From Roseiarcus sp963779095 (GTDB lineage: Bacteria > Pseudomonadota > Alphaproteobacteria > Rhizobiales > Beijerinckiaceae), in NCBI GenBank assembly GCA_963779095.1, contig CAVZWU010000015.1:310001-374000 (forward strand): 64,000 bases of DNA. The letters run 5' to 3'. Of the stretch, positions 29,204 through 38,476 are shown piece by piece (position 1 is the stretch's first letter; each line of letters opens with the position of its first letter). A program made the translations under genes and the position numbers. The notes beneath the pieces were generated by a model. It was not told the DNA's origin, did not search any database, and worked only from the letters and a program-made list of their open reading frames with translations.

Positions 29204-31659
29204 TCATCCACTGCCTTTGGCAAGTGCAGCCTCCAGCGCGGCGAGGTTGTTGCGCGCACCATGACTGTGTTCGGATGGTCCGGCCCGAGGCTCGATTCGA
29301 CAATCGCCAGCGCGCGGCGCGTCAGTGGCTCGGCCTCGGCGAGGCGGTTCGTGGTGCGGAGCAATTCCGCGAGATTGTTGAGGCGGATCGCCACATTGGG
29401 ATGATCAGGACCGTAGCTTGTCTCGTCGATCGCAAGTGCGCGCCGAAAGAGCGGCTCGGCCTCAGACAGGCGGTTCGTGGCCTGAAGCAGGCTCGCGAGA
29501 TTGTTGAGGCCGACCGCCACCTGAGGATGATCCGGTCCGAAGCTTTTCTCCCAGATCGCCAGCGCGCGGCGCACCGGTGGCTCGGCCTCGCCGAGGCGGT
29601 TCGTGGCCCGAAGAAGGGCCGCAAGATTGTTTAGGCGGATCGCCACATTGGGATGATCGGGGCCGTAGCTCTTTTCGTCGATCCCAAGCGCGCGGTACAT
29701 CATGGGCTCGGCCTCGACGAGGCGGTTCGTGTCCCGAAGCAGCTCTGCGAGATTGCCGAGGGCGCTCCCCACACTGGGATGGTCCGGCCCGAGTTCCTCC
29801 TCAAGGATCGCGAGCGCGCGGCGAATCAGCGGTTCGGCCTCGGGGTAGTCCGCCTTCACCTTGAACAGAATTCCAAGCTGGTTGAACAGCCGTGCTGTCG
29901 GCTCCGCAATTCCCGCAGCGTCCGCATGGCGCGCGACCGCGAGCGCGTGCGGCGGCAGCGGATCGAGATTCGGCCAGCTCCGTACGTCGCTCGGCTTGCC
30001 GACGAAAGCCGCGTTGACCTATTCCAGCGCCTCCCGCAACGCCAGCGTGCGGCGCTCTTCGCTCATCGCACGGCGGGCGAAATCCTGCACGAGGCGATGG
30101 ATGACAAAAGCTGGCGCTCCGCTCTCCTGAGTTGCGCGTGCGATCAGCGAATAGGCGTGGAGGCCGGCGCGGGCGGAGGTCGCGCCAGCGCGTGCGGTTT
30201 CGCCGGGGACGCAAGGTCAAAGAGCGAATCGGGGATCGGATCCACCGCCAGAAAGGCGAGCCGATCGAGCAATCGGCGGCTTTCCGGCGAAAGCCGCGCG
30301 ACCGATGTCGTCCAGACCGTCGCCAGCGTCTTTTCCGAGCCAGTCACGACGGAATCGGACCAGGCGAGCGCGGCGTCGCGCGCTTCGTTCCATAAAGCGA
30401 GATAGCGGGCGAACCCGATCCGCTCGGTCGCGATATGGGCGCCCGCCCTGCTCCAGCCCGAGCGCGAGACCGCCGAGGTCGCGCGCTAGCCGCCTCGCCA
30501 AAGCGGCGTCGTCGGTAGCCTTGCTGCGATCGTTCTCCGTCCGCTCGAGCAGGAACTGCGTCGCGGCGTCTTCGCTGAGCGCCGGCAGTTCGAGCTTGCG
30601 GATCGAGGCAGGAAAATTCGCCGCCCGGGCGGTGACGATCACATGTCCCCCCGTCAGCCGCGGCAGGAGTTGGCTCACGGCGGCGACCGCCGTGCCGTCG
30701 TCGACATTGTCGAGGATCATGAGCCAGGTCGGATTGGCCGCGAGCCAGCGCAAGGCGGCCGCGATCCTGGTCGCGTCGTCGCGGGCCTCCTTCTCCGGCA
30801 GATCGAGAATATCCGGACCGGCGAGGGCGCCGAGGCCCGCGTTGAGGCTTGGCCCATCGCTGGCGCTCACGAACAGAAGCGCCGAATAATCGGCCTCGCG
30901 CGTCCAGCCATATTCGATCGCAAGCCGCGTCTTGCCGATTCCGCCAAGCCCATGCAGCGCAACTGCGCGGCCCTTGGCGGCGACAAGAGCGGTGCGGAGG
31001 TCTTCAAGCGTCCGGCCGCGCCCGGCGAACAGGGGCCCAAGCGAAAGCAGCGGAAGGTTGCGGGGTTTTGTCCTCGGCGGCGTGCCGGCCGCGATCAGCG
31101 CGTCGAGGACCGCCGAAGCGAGGACCTGCTTCGCGAGATCGTCGGCGCTGGCGAAGGGCGGGCCGGGATAGAGGTTGGCCGCCCTGAGCCGACGCTGGTG
31201 CTCGGCCTGCGACGCGCGCGACCCTTCGGTCGGCTTGAAGCGCTCGCCGCCCCGCACGCCCTCGGCCGGCGCGACGATGACGAGGTTCTTCTTGGCGCCG
31301 TTCTGATTGAAGCCGACCGCGAGCCATGCCTCCCATTGGGTATAGGTCAACGCGCCGAGCGCCTCGCGCGTCATGCCCTTGTCAGCGAGGCGCGCTGCAA
31401 GCTCGGGGCGGCGCTTCAGAAGATCATCGACGCTGTTTGGCTTTGGAGCCGAACCGGCCATGTCGCCGATGAAATGGACCAGGACGTCGCAGCGCTGGAT
31501 ATAGGCTTCGAGCATGGCGAGCGTGTCGCCGCCGAGCGCCTGAAAATCCTCCTGGATCTTGACCTCGACATTCGGCCGCGTCAGCGCATGGCGCAGGCTC
31601 TCCCGATAGTCGCCGAACTCGTCGGAGACGCAGGAGAGAAAGAGCTTGACGTCCGCCAT
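29204..31659 (-). CDS. DUF4062–NB-ARC–TPR STAND NTPase (frameshifted)
   Basis: A signal-transducing ATPase of about 815 residues. The N-terminal domain (VKLFLSCVSDEFGDYRESLR, then DVLVHFIGDMAGS) is DUF4062-like, a TIR-related fold. The NB-ARC core has a P-loop VALHGLGGIGKTRLAIEYG and a Walker B region WLMILDNVDDG. The C-terminus is five 42-residue kinesin-light-chain-type TPR units (YGPDHPNVAIRLNNLA). Frame changes occur near 30440, 30205, 30030, 29870 and 29255. Bacterial STAND proteins with this layout include antiphage sensors in which the TPR part recognises a phage product; that role here is inference. The ATG at 31659 directly precedes the DUF4062 domain. Confidence 0.85.
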
Positions 31660-31919
31660 TCGCCGCCGCCCATGGCCGTGACGCGAGTGTGGCATGGCGG
31701 AGGCGAGGCGGCAAAGGACGAAGCCGCTCGCCTTTTGCCGGATGGTCCGGAGGGCCGGATGAGGGCTCCGAGGCGCGAGCGGCCGGCAATTTTTTCGGCC
31801 GACATTGTCTTGCGTCAACCCATGATTTGTGTTATTCAGAATGAAGGCGGATCGAGTTCGCCCTTGCCGAATCCCATGGACAATACGGAAAACGAGAAAG
31901 AAGAATTTTTTTATTCCAA

Positions 31920-31963
31920 TCGGACATAACCCGTTGAAAAGGCCCGATTCGGAAAAATAAACG
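31920..31963. repeat. Dispersed intergenic repeat, copy B
   Basis: Second copy of the 44-base element at 1471-1514 (36 of 44 identical). Its last bases (taaacg) are also the first bases of the hairpin at 31958-31995. Confidence 0.6.
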
Positions 31964-32030
31964 CTAGTAAATTGGAGTCATTTTACTAGCGTTTAAGCGC
32001 GTTTAGTGGCGTTTACGCGCGTTTATTGAC
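31958..32030. repeat. Hairpin plus 10-base-phased GCGTTTA array
   Basis: A perfect 14-base inverted repeat (taaacgctagtaaa / tttactagcgttta, arms 31958-31971 and 31982-31995, 10-base loop) runs into four gttta units starting at 31991, 32001, 32011 and 32021. The spacing is exactly one DNA helical turn. The last two units overlap the end of the hydrolase gene on the minus strand, coding its tail residues SINARKRH and its stop. It could be a protein-binding array, an iteron-like site or an mRNA end; nothing here decides. Confidence 0.75.
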
Positions 32031-32839
32031 GTCCGCGCTGGCGGACGCGGGCCGCAGAAACAGACGATCGCCTCGAGCGTCGCCTGCGGCTGGTCGATCT
32101 GCGGCGAATGCCGGCAGGCTTCGAGAACGAGGCTCGTTACGGGAGCAGGCGAGCTGCGCTCGATCGCCCGGACCTGCTCGAGCGTCCCGTATTGATCGTC
32201 GGCGCCCTGGATGACGAGCGCGGGAACCCGCCAGCGGCCGACCGCATCCTCGATGTTCCAGGCCTTGAAGCCGGGATCGAGCCAGGCGCCGTTCCAGCCG
32301 CGGAAGGCGATGTCGACGTCGGCGTGATATTTGGCGAGTTTGGATCGTAGGTCGCCCGTCTCATAGGCGCGGCGCGCCTCGGCGATCGAGGCGAGGCCCG
32401 GCGCCTCGGTGAACACGTGGGGCGCCATCAGGACGAGGCCCTTGATCCGCTTGTCCGCGTTCTCGCCGGCGTAGATCGCCGCGATCGAGGCGCCGTCGCT
32501 GTGGCCGAGCAGGATTCCGCGCTTGAGCCCGATCGCGTCGAGCACGGCGGGCAGGCTGTCGCGCGCCTCGCGGCTCATGTAGTCGAGCGGGCGGGGCAGG
32601 GGGATGCGCTCGGAGCCGCCATAGCCAGCGCGGGAATACGCGAAGACGCCGTGACCCGTCGCGGCCGCGAGTTTTTGCGGAAAGTCCCGCCAGAGCGCGA
32701 CGCAGCCGAGCCCCTCGTGCAGCATCACGATGGTCGGCGCCTGATCGGGCGGAGGGCCGTAAGACGCCGCCTCCAGGCGCTTGCCGTCGGCGACGATTTC
32801 GCCGCGAACGCCCGGTATCCACGGAAAGGCAGGCGTCAC
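32003..32839 (-). CDS. Alpha/beta hydrolase
   Basis: A 278-residue cytoplasmic serine hydrolase, intact. Oxyanion region VMLHEGLGCVALW, nucleophile elbow ILLGHSDGASIAAIYAG, acid in VIQGADDQYG and catalytic His in EACRHSPQIDQP. The last eight residues (SINARKRH) come from the repeat array described at 31958-32030 and are unlikely to be functional. The amidohydrolase gene lies 6 bases upstream on the same strand, so the two are an operon and may act in turn on one compound, for example an aromatic or CoA ester. Substrate unknown. Confidence 0.85.
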   Translation of the reverse strand: MTPAFPWIPGVRGEIVADGKRLEAASYGPPPDQAPTIVMLHEGLGCVALWRDFPQKLAAATGHGVFAYSRAGYGGSERIPLPRPLDYMSREARDSLPAVLDAIGLKRGILLGHSDGASIAAIYAGENADKRIKGLVLMAPHVFTEAPGLASIAEARRAYETGDLRSKLAKYHADVDIAFRGWNGAWLDPGFKAWNIEDAVGRWRVPALVIQGADDQYGTLEQVRAIERSSPAPVTSLVLEACRHSPQIDQPQATLEAIVCFCGPRPPARTSINARKRH

Positions 32840-32845
32840 CCGGGG

Positions 32846-33715
32846 CTACGCCGCGTCGAGCTTCAGCGCCTTGACGGCGTTCTCTTTGAGGATGAGGTCG
32901 TGAACCTCCTGCTTGAAGCCGGCCTCGCGAAAGTCCTTGATCCATCGATCGGGCTGAATGAGCGGGAAGTCGGAACCGAACAGCATTTTGGTCTTGAGCT
33001 GGCTGTTGGCGTAACTGACGAGCTGGGGGGGAAAATATTTCGGGCTCCAGCCGGAGAGGTCGATATAGACATTGGGCTTATGCAGGCAGACCGAGAGCGC
33101 TTCGTCCTGCCAAGGCCATGACGGATGGGCGATGATGATCGTCATGTCGGGGAAATCGACGGCGACGTCGTCGATGTGAATCGGATTCGAATATTTGAGG
33201 CGCAGGCCGCCCCCGCCCGGCATGCCCGTTCCAATGCCGGAGTGCCCGCTGTGAAAAATGGCTGGGAGCTTGTGCTCGGCGATGACCTCATAGAGGCCAT
33301 ACGCCATGCGATCGTTGGGGAAGAATCCCTGCAGGGTCGGGTGAAACTTGAACCCCTTGATCACCCCCGCCTGAATGAGGGCGCGTGCTTCACGCACGCC
33401 CATTTTGCCTTTGTGCGGATCGATGGAGGCGAAGGCCATCATGATATCCGCGTTGGCGGCGGCAGCCTCGGCGACCTCGTCGTTCGAGATGCGTTTCGCG
33501 CCGATTTCGAACTCGCTGTCGACAGTGAACATGACAAGGCCGATTCTGCGCTCGCGATAATAGGCGATGGTCTCGGCGATGGTCGGGCGCTTGCCCGCCT
33601 TGAAGTATTTGTTCGCGGCGGCTTCGTACGGCTGCCAGAAGGCGTCTGCTGGCTGTCGGCACGAAACCTCGGCGTGCGTATGCACATCGATCGCGACGAG
33701 GTTGTTTATGTTCAT
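32846..33715 (-). CDS. Amidohydrolase-2 family metal-dependent hydrolase
   Basis: A 289-residue TIM-barrel hydrolase of the amidohydrolase-2 group. The metal-binding HxH is in AIDVHTHAEVS; FKFHPTLQGFFPNDR, AIFHSGHSGIG, IIIAHPSWPWQDE and FGSDFPLIQPDRW supply the later His and Asp ligands. Relatives include decarboxylases of aromatic acids and a beta-ketoacyl-CoA hydrolase of phenylpropanoid breakdown (CouO type), so an aromatic substrate is plausible but not shown. First gene of the two-gene operon with the alpha/beta hydrolase. Confidence 0.85.
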   Translation of the reverse strand: MNINNLVAIDVHTHAEVSCRQPADAFWQPYEAAANKYFKAGKRPTIAETIAYYRERRIGLVMFTVDSEFEIGAKRISNDEVAEAAAANADIMMAFASIDPHKGKMGVREARALIQAGVIKGFKFHPTLQGFFPNDRMAYGLYEVIAEHKLPAIFHSGHSGIGTGMPGGGGLRLKYSNPIHIDDVAVDFPDMTIIIAHPSWPWQDEALSVCLHKPNVYIDLSGWSPKYFPPQLVSYANSQLKTKMLFGSDFPLIQPDRWIKDFREAGFKQEVHDLILKENAVKALKLDAA

Positions 33716-33969
33716 TGCGTTCTCTCCGCTGACCTCAGATCCCTCTCTCCACCGGCCTCGCTAACCAATTAGCGCCTTGGCGCGGGTGCGGCGCCTCTTC
33801 GTCTGACAATTTTCGGCTGTAAGACCGCTCGCTCACAGGCGCATTCGCGAGGTCATGCGCCAAGCTGAGGGTTGTTCTTTGTTCCGCCTCCACATATTTG
33901 TTGATTGTCATGGCATTGTTATGGTAGATTAGTGACGGGGCGAAGCTGCATTTTGGGCGGGAGGCGTGA

Positions 33970-34194
33970 ATGTCCACAGAGTCGGCGATGCTATACGAAC
34001 GGTCAAGACCATCAATCGCAAACCGTGAAGAGGTCGGATTGACAGCTTCGGAAGCCTGCCGGCTAATGGCGATCTGCATCGACCTTATAGATCTTTGCGC
34101 CAAAGTGACCGGGAAAATCGACCCGGCGCTGGCGTCGATCGTCAGCTACGCGCGCGATGAAGCCCTGTCAGAGGCTCTTGAAATTGGTTCATGA
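33970..34194 (+). CDS. Small protein upstream of luxR
   Basis: A 74-residue protein with no recognised family (MSTESAMLYERSRPS, EACRLMAICIDLIDLC, ASIVSYARDEALSEAL), mostly helical, with two Cys. A strong ribosome site (gggagg, 8 bases before the ATG) and the same direction as luxR, 18 bases away, argue that it is real and co-transcribed. It could modulate quorum sensing; nothing in the sequence proves that. Confidence 0.6.
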   Translation: MSTESAMLYERSRPSIANREEVGLTASEACRLMAICIDLIDLCAKVTGKIDPALASIVSYARDEALSEALEIGS

Positions 34195-34212
34195 CGTCGA
34201 TGGCCAACGCCT

Positions 34213-34974
34213 ATGGGTACCATTACAATTGAGTCGGCCGCGATTAGACTCACGGATACGATACTTGGGTACAATGAACAGGATCTGGAGGAAACGCTCA
34301 AAGCAATCGCGGCCGATGTAGGCGTTGGCCACATCGCGTATGTGCGTTTTGCTCCCGACAAAAGTTCTGACGCCAGTTTGCTTACCGGAACTGTCACGTA
34401 TTCTTTTCAGTGGCAAACGCGCTATTTTCTCAAGCAATATGTCTTAATTGATCCCACGATTTCCTATGGAAGCAAGGCGGTTCTTCCCTTCGACTGGGAT
34501 GACTTGCCGCGCGACGATCCTGCTGTCCAGGCGTTTTTTTCCGATGCCTTAAACCACGATGTTGGCGTTAATGGCTTATCGATCCCCGTTCGCAATCGGA
34601 GGGGGGTCTACTCATTGGTGTCTTTTACCAGCAATCATCCGAAACAAGAATGGCAAGAATTCAAAAAGAGCAATATGGTAAAATTGCAATTGATCTCCGT
34701 TCTCATCGATTCTGCCGCCAGCGTCAATATAAAACTAAGTAGTCCTCCGGTAAAATTATCGAAGAGAGAGGAACAGTGCCTCATCTGGGCGGCGAGAGGC
34801 AAGACGTATCAGGATATATCTGACATATTAAATATATCATTTGGCAGTGTGAAGAGTTATTTGGATACCGCTCGGCATAAGTTGAATTGCGCGAATTTGA
34901 CCCACGCAGTCGGCGTCGCCATTGCTACTGGCGTGATCCCTGCGAAGGCGCTGCAGGGTTCTTCGTTTAAGTGA
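34213..34974 (+). CDS. luxR: LuxR-family acyl-homoserine-lactone regulator
   Basis: A 253-residue quorum-sensing transcription factor. The N-terminal autoinducer domain has the conserved ligand-pocket residues: Trp and Tyr in FQWQTRYFLKQY, Asp in IDPTIS and Trp in VLPFDWDD. The C-terminal DNA-binding domain reads LSKREEQCLIWAARGKTYQD and ISDILNISFGSVKSYLDTAR. The synthase gene follows 92 bases downstream. Codon use is more A/T-rich than in flanking core genes, which suggests acquisition. I could not find a convincing lux box before luxI. Confidence 0.92.
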   Translation: MGTITIESAAIRLTDTILGYNEQDLEETLKAIAADVGVGHIAYVRFAPDKSSDASLLTGTVTYSFQWQTRYFLKQYVLIDPTISYGSKAVLPFDWDDLPRDDPAVQAFFSDALNHDVGVNGLSIPVRNRRGVYSLVSFTSNHPKQEWQEFKKSNMVKLQLISVLIDSAASVNIKLSSPPVKLSKREEQCLIWAARGKTYQDISDILNISFGSVKSYLDTARHKLNCANLTHAVGVAIATGVIPAKALQGSSFK

Positions 34975-35066
34975 TTCTCGGAATGTCAACTCAATCTTTA
35001 TGTGGAATTGCAAGCATTAAAATTTATGGTTAACATTCGTGGTCTCGTAGCAAGGGAGATGCCACG

Positions 35067-35709
35067 ATGTTGAAGTTTATTGAAGGTTCGCGTGCGTCGT
35101 TGTTTCCAATGGAAATGGACGCCATGTTTCGTAACAGGGCGCTCACTTTCTCAGAACGGCTCGGTTGGGACGTTACTGTGAGAGATGGGCTTGAGCGAGA
35201 TAGAATTCGATGACGCCAATCCGCTGTATCTCATATCGGTAGACCCAAACTCGAACGAATATTGGGGGTCATTACGATTGTTGCCGACGACCGGGCCGAA
35301 CATGTTGCGTGATGTTTTTCCCTACCTTCTCGAGGAGGGCGAAAGCGTCGAAAGCGCGACGATCTGGGAGAGCTCTCGGATTTGCGCGGTCTCCGCAGAA
35401 GGTCAGCCTCGGCGGAGCCGCAATGGCGTAAACTTCGTGCTCAGCGAATTGATCGCTGGGATTGGAGAAGTCGCGATCCTCGCTGGCCTGACCCAGATCG
35501 TCTCTGTATTCGACGCGCGGATCTATCGAGTGCTGAAGGCTGTCGGCTGCAATCCGCAACTCATCGGCAAACCGCGCCGGATTGGCGGCACCATGAGCTA
35601 CGCAGGGCTCTTCGATACGGGCGAAGGTCTCCTCCAGGCTCTGAAAGCGTTCCGTGAGGAACTCGGAATCGAGACGCCAGAATCGAAGGAACTCGCTTTC
35701 GCTGCCTGA
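35067..35709 (+). CDS. luxI: LuxI-family acyl-homoserine-lactone synthase (frameshifted)
   Basis: Makes the acyl-homoserine lactone signal from S-adenosylmethionine and an acyl carrier. The first frame gives MLKFIEGSRASLFPMEMDAM and FRNRALTFSERLGWDVTVRDG; the second gives FDDANPLYLISVDPNSNEYW, GSLRLLPTTGPNMLRDVFP and ESSRICAVS. These include the family's catalytic Arg, Phe, Trp, Asp and Arg positions. They join at 35200-35206, where one surplus A (gaattcgat) breaks the common DRFDD motif. AAGGGAG precedes the ATG. About 213 residues. Either a sequence error or a recent loss of signal production. Confidence 0.9.
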
Positions 35710-35789
35710 CAGAGACCCTACCGCGTCTCTCACAACGCGAGCGGTCCCCTTTTTGCAAAAGTAAGTAGCGCAGTCGACGCACGACTGCG

Positions 35790-36215
35790 CTACACATGCG
35801 TCTCGGTCCTTGCCAGTTCGGTCACCAGCGATACGATCGCCTCGCGGAGCGCAGGACTCTTGACGCCGATGAACGCACGATGCAGACGCAGCCCCTGATC
35901 GGGCAGGGTCAGACGGGCTACCTCTTGATTTGCTGGCCGCTCATTGTCTTCAAAACCAAAAAAATAGACCGGTCTCACGCCCAAAATCTTGGAAAGACGA
36001 AGCAAGCGGTCGGCGGTAATTCTTTTTGCGCCTTTCTCGTATTCGTAGATATCCTTGGAATCTATCTGCAGTTTCTCGGCGAGTTGCTCCGGGGACCAGC
36101 CGGTCGACATCCGCTTGTCACGTAAACGGCCGCCGAGCGATTTGTCGATTTGGTTGGAGCTTTTGGCCACGATCCCATTTCCGGCGCAATTCACAAACGC
36201 GGCCGACATCGACAA
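35790..36215 (-). CDS. Xre-family helix-turn-helix regulator
   Basis: A 141-residue protein with an N-terminal Xre/Cro domain: LGGRLRDKRMSTGWSPEQLAEKLQIDSKDIYEYEKG then RITADRLLRLSKILGV. A C-terminal helix-rich part (SPALREAIVSLVTELAR) may dimerise. It is convergent with luxI, 80 bases from that stop. No toxin or phage gene is adjacent, so its target is unknown; it may control the nearby quorum-sensing genes. The first 25 residues have no family match, so the true start may be the GTG at about 36170. Confidence 0.82.
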   Translation of the reverse strand: MSMSAAFVNCAGNGIVAKSSNQIDKSLGGRLRDKRMSTGWSPEQLAEKLQIDSKDIYEYEKGAKRITADRLLRLSKILGVRPVYFFGFEDNERPANQEVARLTLPDQGLRLHRAFIGVKSPALREAIVSLVTELARTETHV

Positions 36216-36499
36216 ATGAAGGCTAACCCCAGGCGCCCGCGCGTCTGGCCTGGCGATCTATCGACGTATCTCGCCCCTGTTCGCGTGTCGCCTGCGAAGC
36301 GGTTCGATTCTGCGTCGAGCCTTGAGGTTTACCGGCTAATTTAACAGATGATTACTGGTTGCGGTCCGAGTTCAATAACGCAACGGCCACTCTTGTCAAG
36401 ACCCACAGTCGTTCGGTTTAAATCGCCCATTTCGCCGTAACCCTCCGGGGAGGGCCGCGGTTAAGCGGCGGCGCGCGAGCGGCGGTCGGACATCCAGTT

Positions 36500-38092
36500 C
36501 TAAGGTAGGAGTTTGCCGAGCCGGGTCTGCGGCGTCTCGGCGATCTTGGAAAGGGTGTCGGCGAGCCAAGCCTGCGGATCGATGTCGTTGAGCTTTGCGG
36601 TCTGAATCAGCGTGTACATGATCGCGGCGCGCTCAGCCCCGCGCTCTGAGCCGGCGAAGAGCCATGATTTTCGGCCCAAGGCCAGGCCGCGCAGCGCTCG
36701 TTCCGCCGCATTGTTCGTCAAGCAGATGCGTCCGTCTTCGAGGAACCGCACGAAGGCCGGCGAGCACGTGAGCATGTAATCGATGGCCTTGGCGACGGCA
36801 TTGTGCCGGGAGAGCTTGGCGCGTTCAGAGCGCGTCCACTCTTCGAGCGCGGCGACGAGCGGCGCGCACCTTGAGCGGCGCGCAGCGAGCCGCTCCTCGG
36901 CCCTGACGCCGTTGATCTCGCGCTCGATCTCGAAGATGGCGTCGATGCGTTTGACCGCCTCCAGCGCGATCGGCGAGATCGGCGCGGCGTTCTTACCGCG
37001 CCTCGCGTTGGCGATGTCGGCGAGTTCGAAGAACTTGCGTCTGGCGTGGCTCCAACATAGCGCTTCGACGATCGGGCCCGGTTTCCGATTGGGCGGATAA
37101 AGTCTGGCGTAGCCGCTGAACGCGTCGGCCTGGAGGATGCCGCTCCAGTTCGTCAGATGACGCTCAGGATGCTCGCCGCGGCGATCGCGCGAGGCGTAGA
37201 ACAACGCGGCCGGCGGGTCCTTGCCGCCGAACGGCCTGTCGTCGCGGACGTAAGTCCAGACGCGGCCAGTTTCGGTCTTGCCTTTCGCCAGGATCGGAAC
37301 CGTGGTGTCATCGCCGTGCAAGCGCTCAGCCGACAGAACGTGGCGTTCGATCAACCTGTGCAGGGGCCGCAAGGCGGCGGCGCAGGCGCCGACCAGGTCA
37401 GCGAGCGTCGATAGGCTAAGATCCACGCCTTCTCGGGCGTAGCGCTCGCTCTGGCGATTGAGCGGCTGATGTTGACCAAACTTCTCGAACAGGATCATCG
37501 CCAGCAGATTGGGGCCAGCGAAGCCGCGCGGCGTCACATGGAAGGGCGCCGGCGGCTGGGTGATCGTCTCGCATTCGCGGCATGAGAAGCGCTCGCGCAC
37601 GGTCTGGATCACCTTCCATTGACGCGGAACAACCTCGAGCGTCTCCGTGATGTCCTCGCCGAGCTTCGACAGCTTGGCCGAGCCGCAGCAAGGGCAGCTC
37701 TGCGGCGCTGGGATCACCACGCGCTCACGCGGCAGATGATCCGGGAACGGTTTTCGCGCCGGCCGCTTGCGCGCGAAGAATCTGACCGTGGTGGAGGGCT
37801 TCGTATGTTCGGCGGCGAGCTCATCTTCCGCCGCGTTGGCCTCCGCCTCCTCGAGCTGAAGCTCCAATTGGTCGAGCCGCCGCGCCGTGCGCTCGGAGCG
37901 AGGTCCGTAAATCGCGCGCTGCAACTTTTCGATCTCAAGATTGAGATGCGCGATCAGCGCGCGACCCTGCGCCAGTTCCGCGACGGCCGCGACGGCGCAC
38001 GCCTTCTCCGCCGCAGTTTCGGTCCGCGCCGCAATCAGCGCCGCTTTCAGCGCATCGAGGTCGTCCGGAAGAGAGGAAAGATCGGCGTCCAC
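36500..38092 (-). CDS. tnpC: IS66 transposase TnpC
   Basis: A 530-residue transposase, intact. N-terminal leucine-zipper-like helices (LNLEIEKLQRAIYGPRSERT) with an acidic stretch, a zinc finger (SCPCCGSAKL and SCRECET) and a DDE core with Asp in LHGDDTTVPILAKGK, Asp in GILQADAFSGYARLY and Glu in LTNNAAERALRGLALGRKSW. It is the catalytic protein of the surrounding IS66 element. Confidence 0.95.
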   Translation of the reverse strand: MDADLSSLPDDLDALKAALIAARTETAAEKACAVAAVAELAQGRALIAHLNLEIEKLQRAIYGPRSERTARRLDQLELQLEEAEANAAEDELAAEHTKPSTTVRFFARKRPARKPFPDHLPRERVVIPAPQSCPCCGSAKLSKLGEDITETLEVVPRQWKVIQTVRERFSCRECETITQPPAPFHVTPRGFAGPNLLAMILFEKFGQHQPLNRQSERYAREGVDLSLSTLADLVGACAAALRPLHRLIERHVLSAERLHGDDTTVPILAKGKTETGRVWTYVRDDRPFGGKDPPAALFYASRDRRGEHPERHLTNWSGILQADAFSGYARLYPPNRKPGPIVEALCWSHARRKFFELADIANARRGKNAAPISPIALEAVKRIDAIFEIEREINGVRAEERLAARRSRCAPLVAALEEWTRSERAKLSRHNAVAKAIDYMLTCSPAFVRFLEDGRICLTNNAAERALRGLALGRKSWLFAGSERGAERAAIMYTLIQTAKLNDIDPQAWLADTLSKIAETPQTRLGKLLP

Positions 38093-38476
38093 AAATCACA
38101 TGGAATCACAAAATCGGCCGTTTGAGGCGCCCCTTTTTGCGTTTCTTCAGCCGATTTTTCTCCTATCCGACCGCCGTCGGACGCCATGTCTCTTGCGGCA
38201 TGCGCCAATCGATGCCCGACAACAGATAGGAAAGCTGGGCCGTCGAGATCGTCACCGTTCCGTCAGCCAACGATGGCCACAGGTATCGCCCGCGCTCCAA
38301 TCGCTTTGAGAACAGGCATAAGCCCTGGCCGTCGCTCCAAAGACACTTGATCAGAGACCCGCGGCGGCCGCGAAAAACGAACAGATGGCCGGAATGCGGG
38401 TCGCGCCTCAACGTCTCTTGGACGATCAGCGCCAGACCGTCGAATCCTTTGCGCATATCGGTGTGGCCCGTCACTA

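Noticed and set aside
29204..29880. Tandem DNA repeats of 126 bases taken as a CRISPR-like or satellite array
   Set aside because: They code five in-frame TPR units, with no spacers and no cas genes; it is a protein repeat.
31958..32030. CRISPR array
   Set aside because: Units are 10 bases apart, far too short for repeat-spacer structure.
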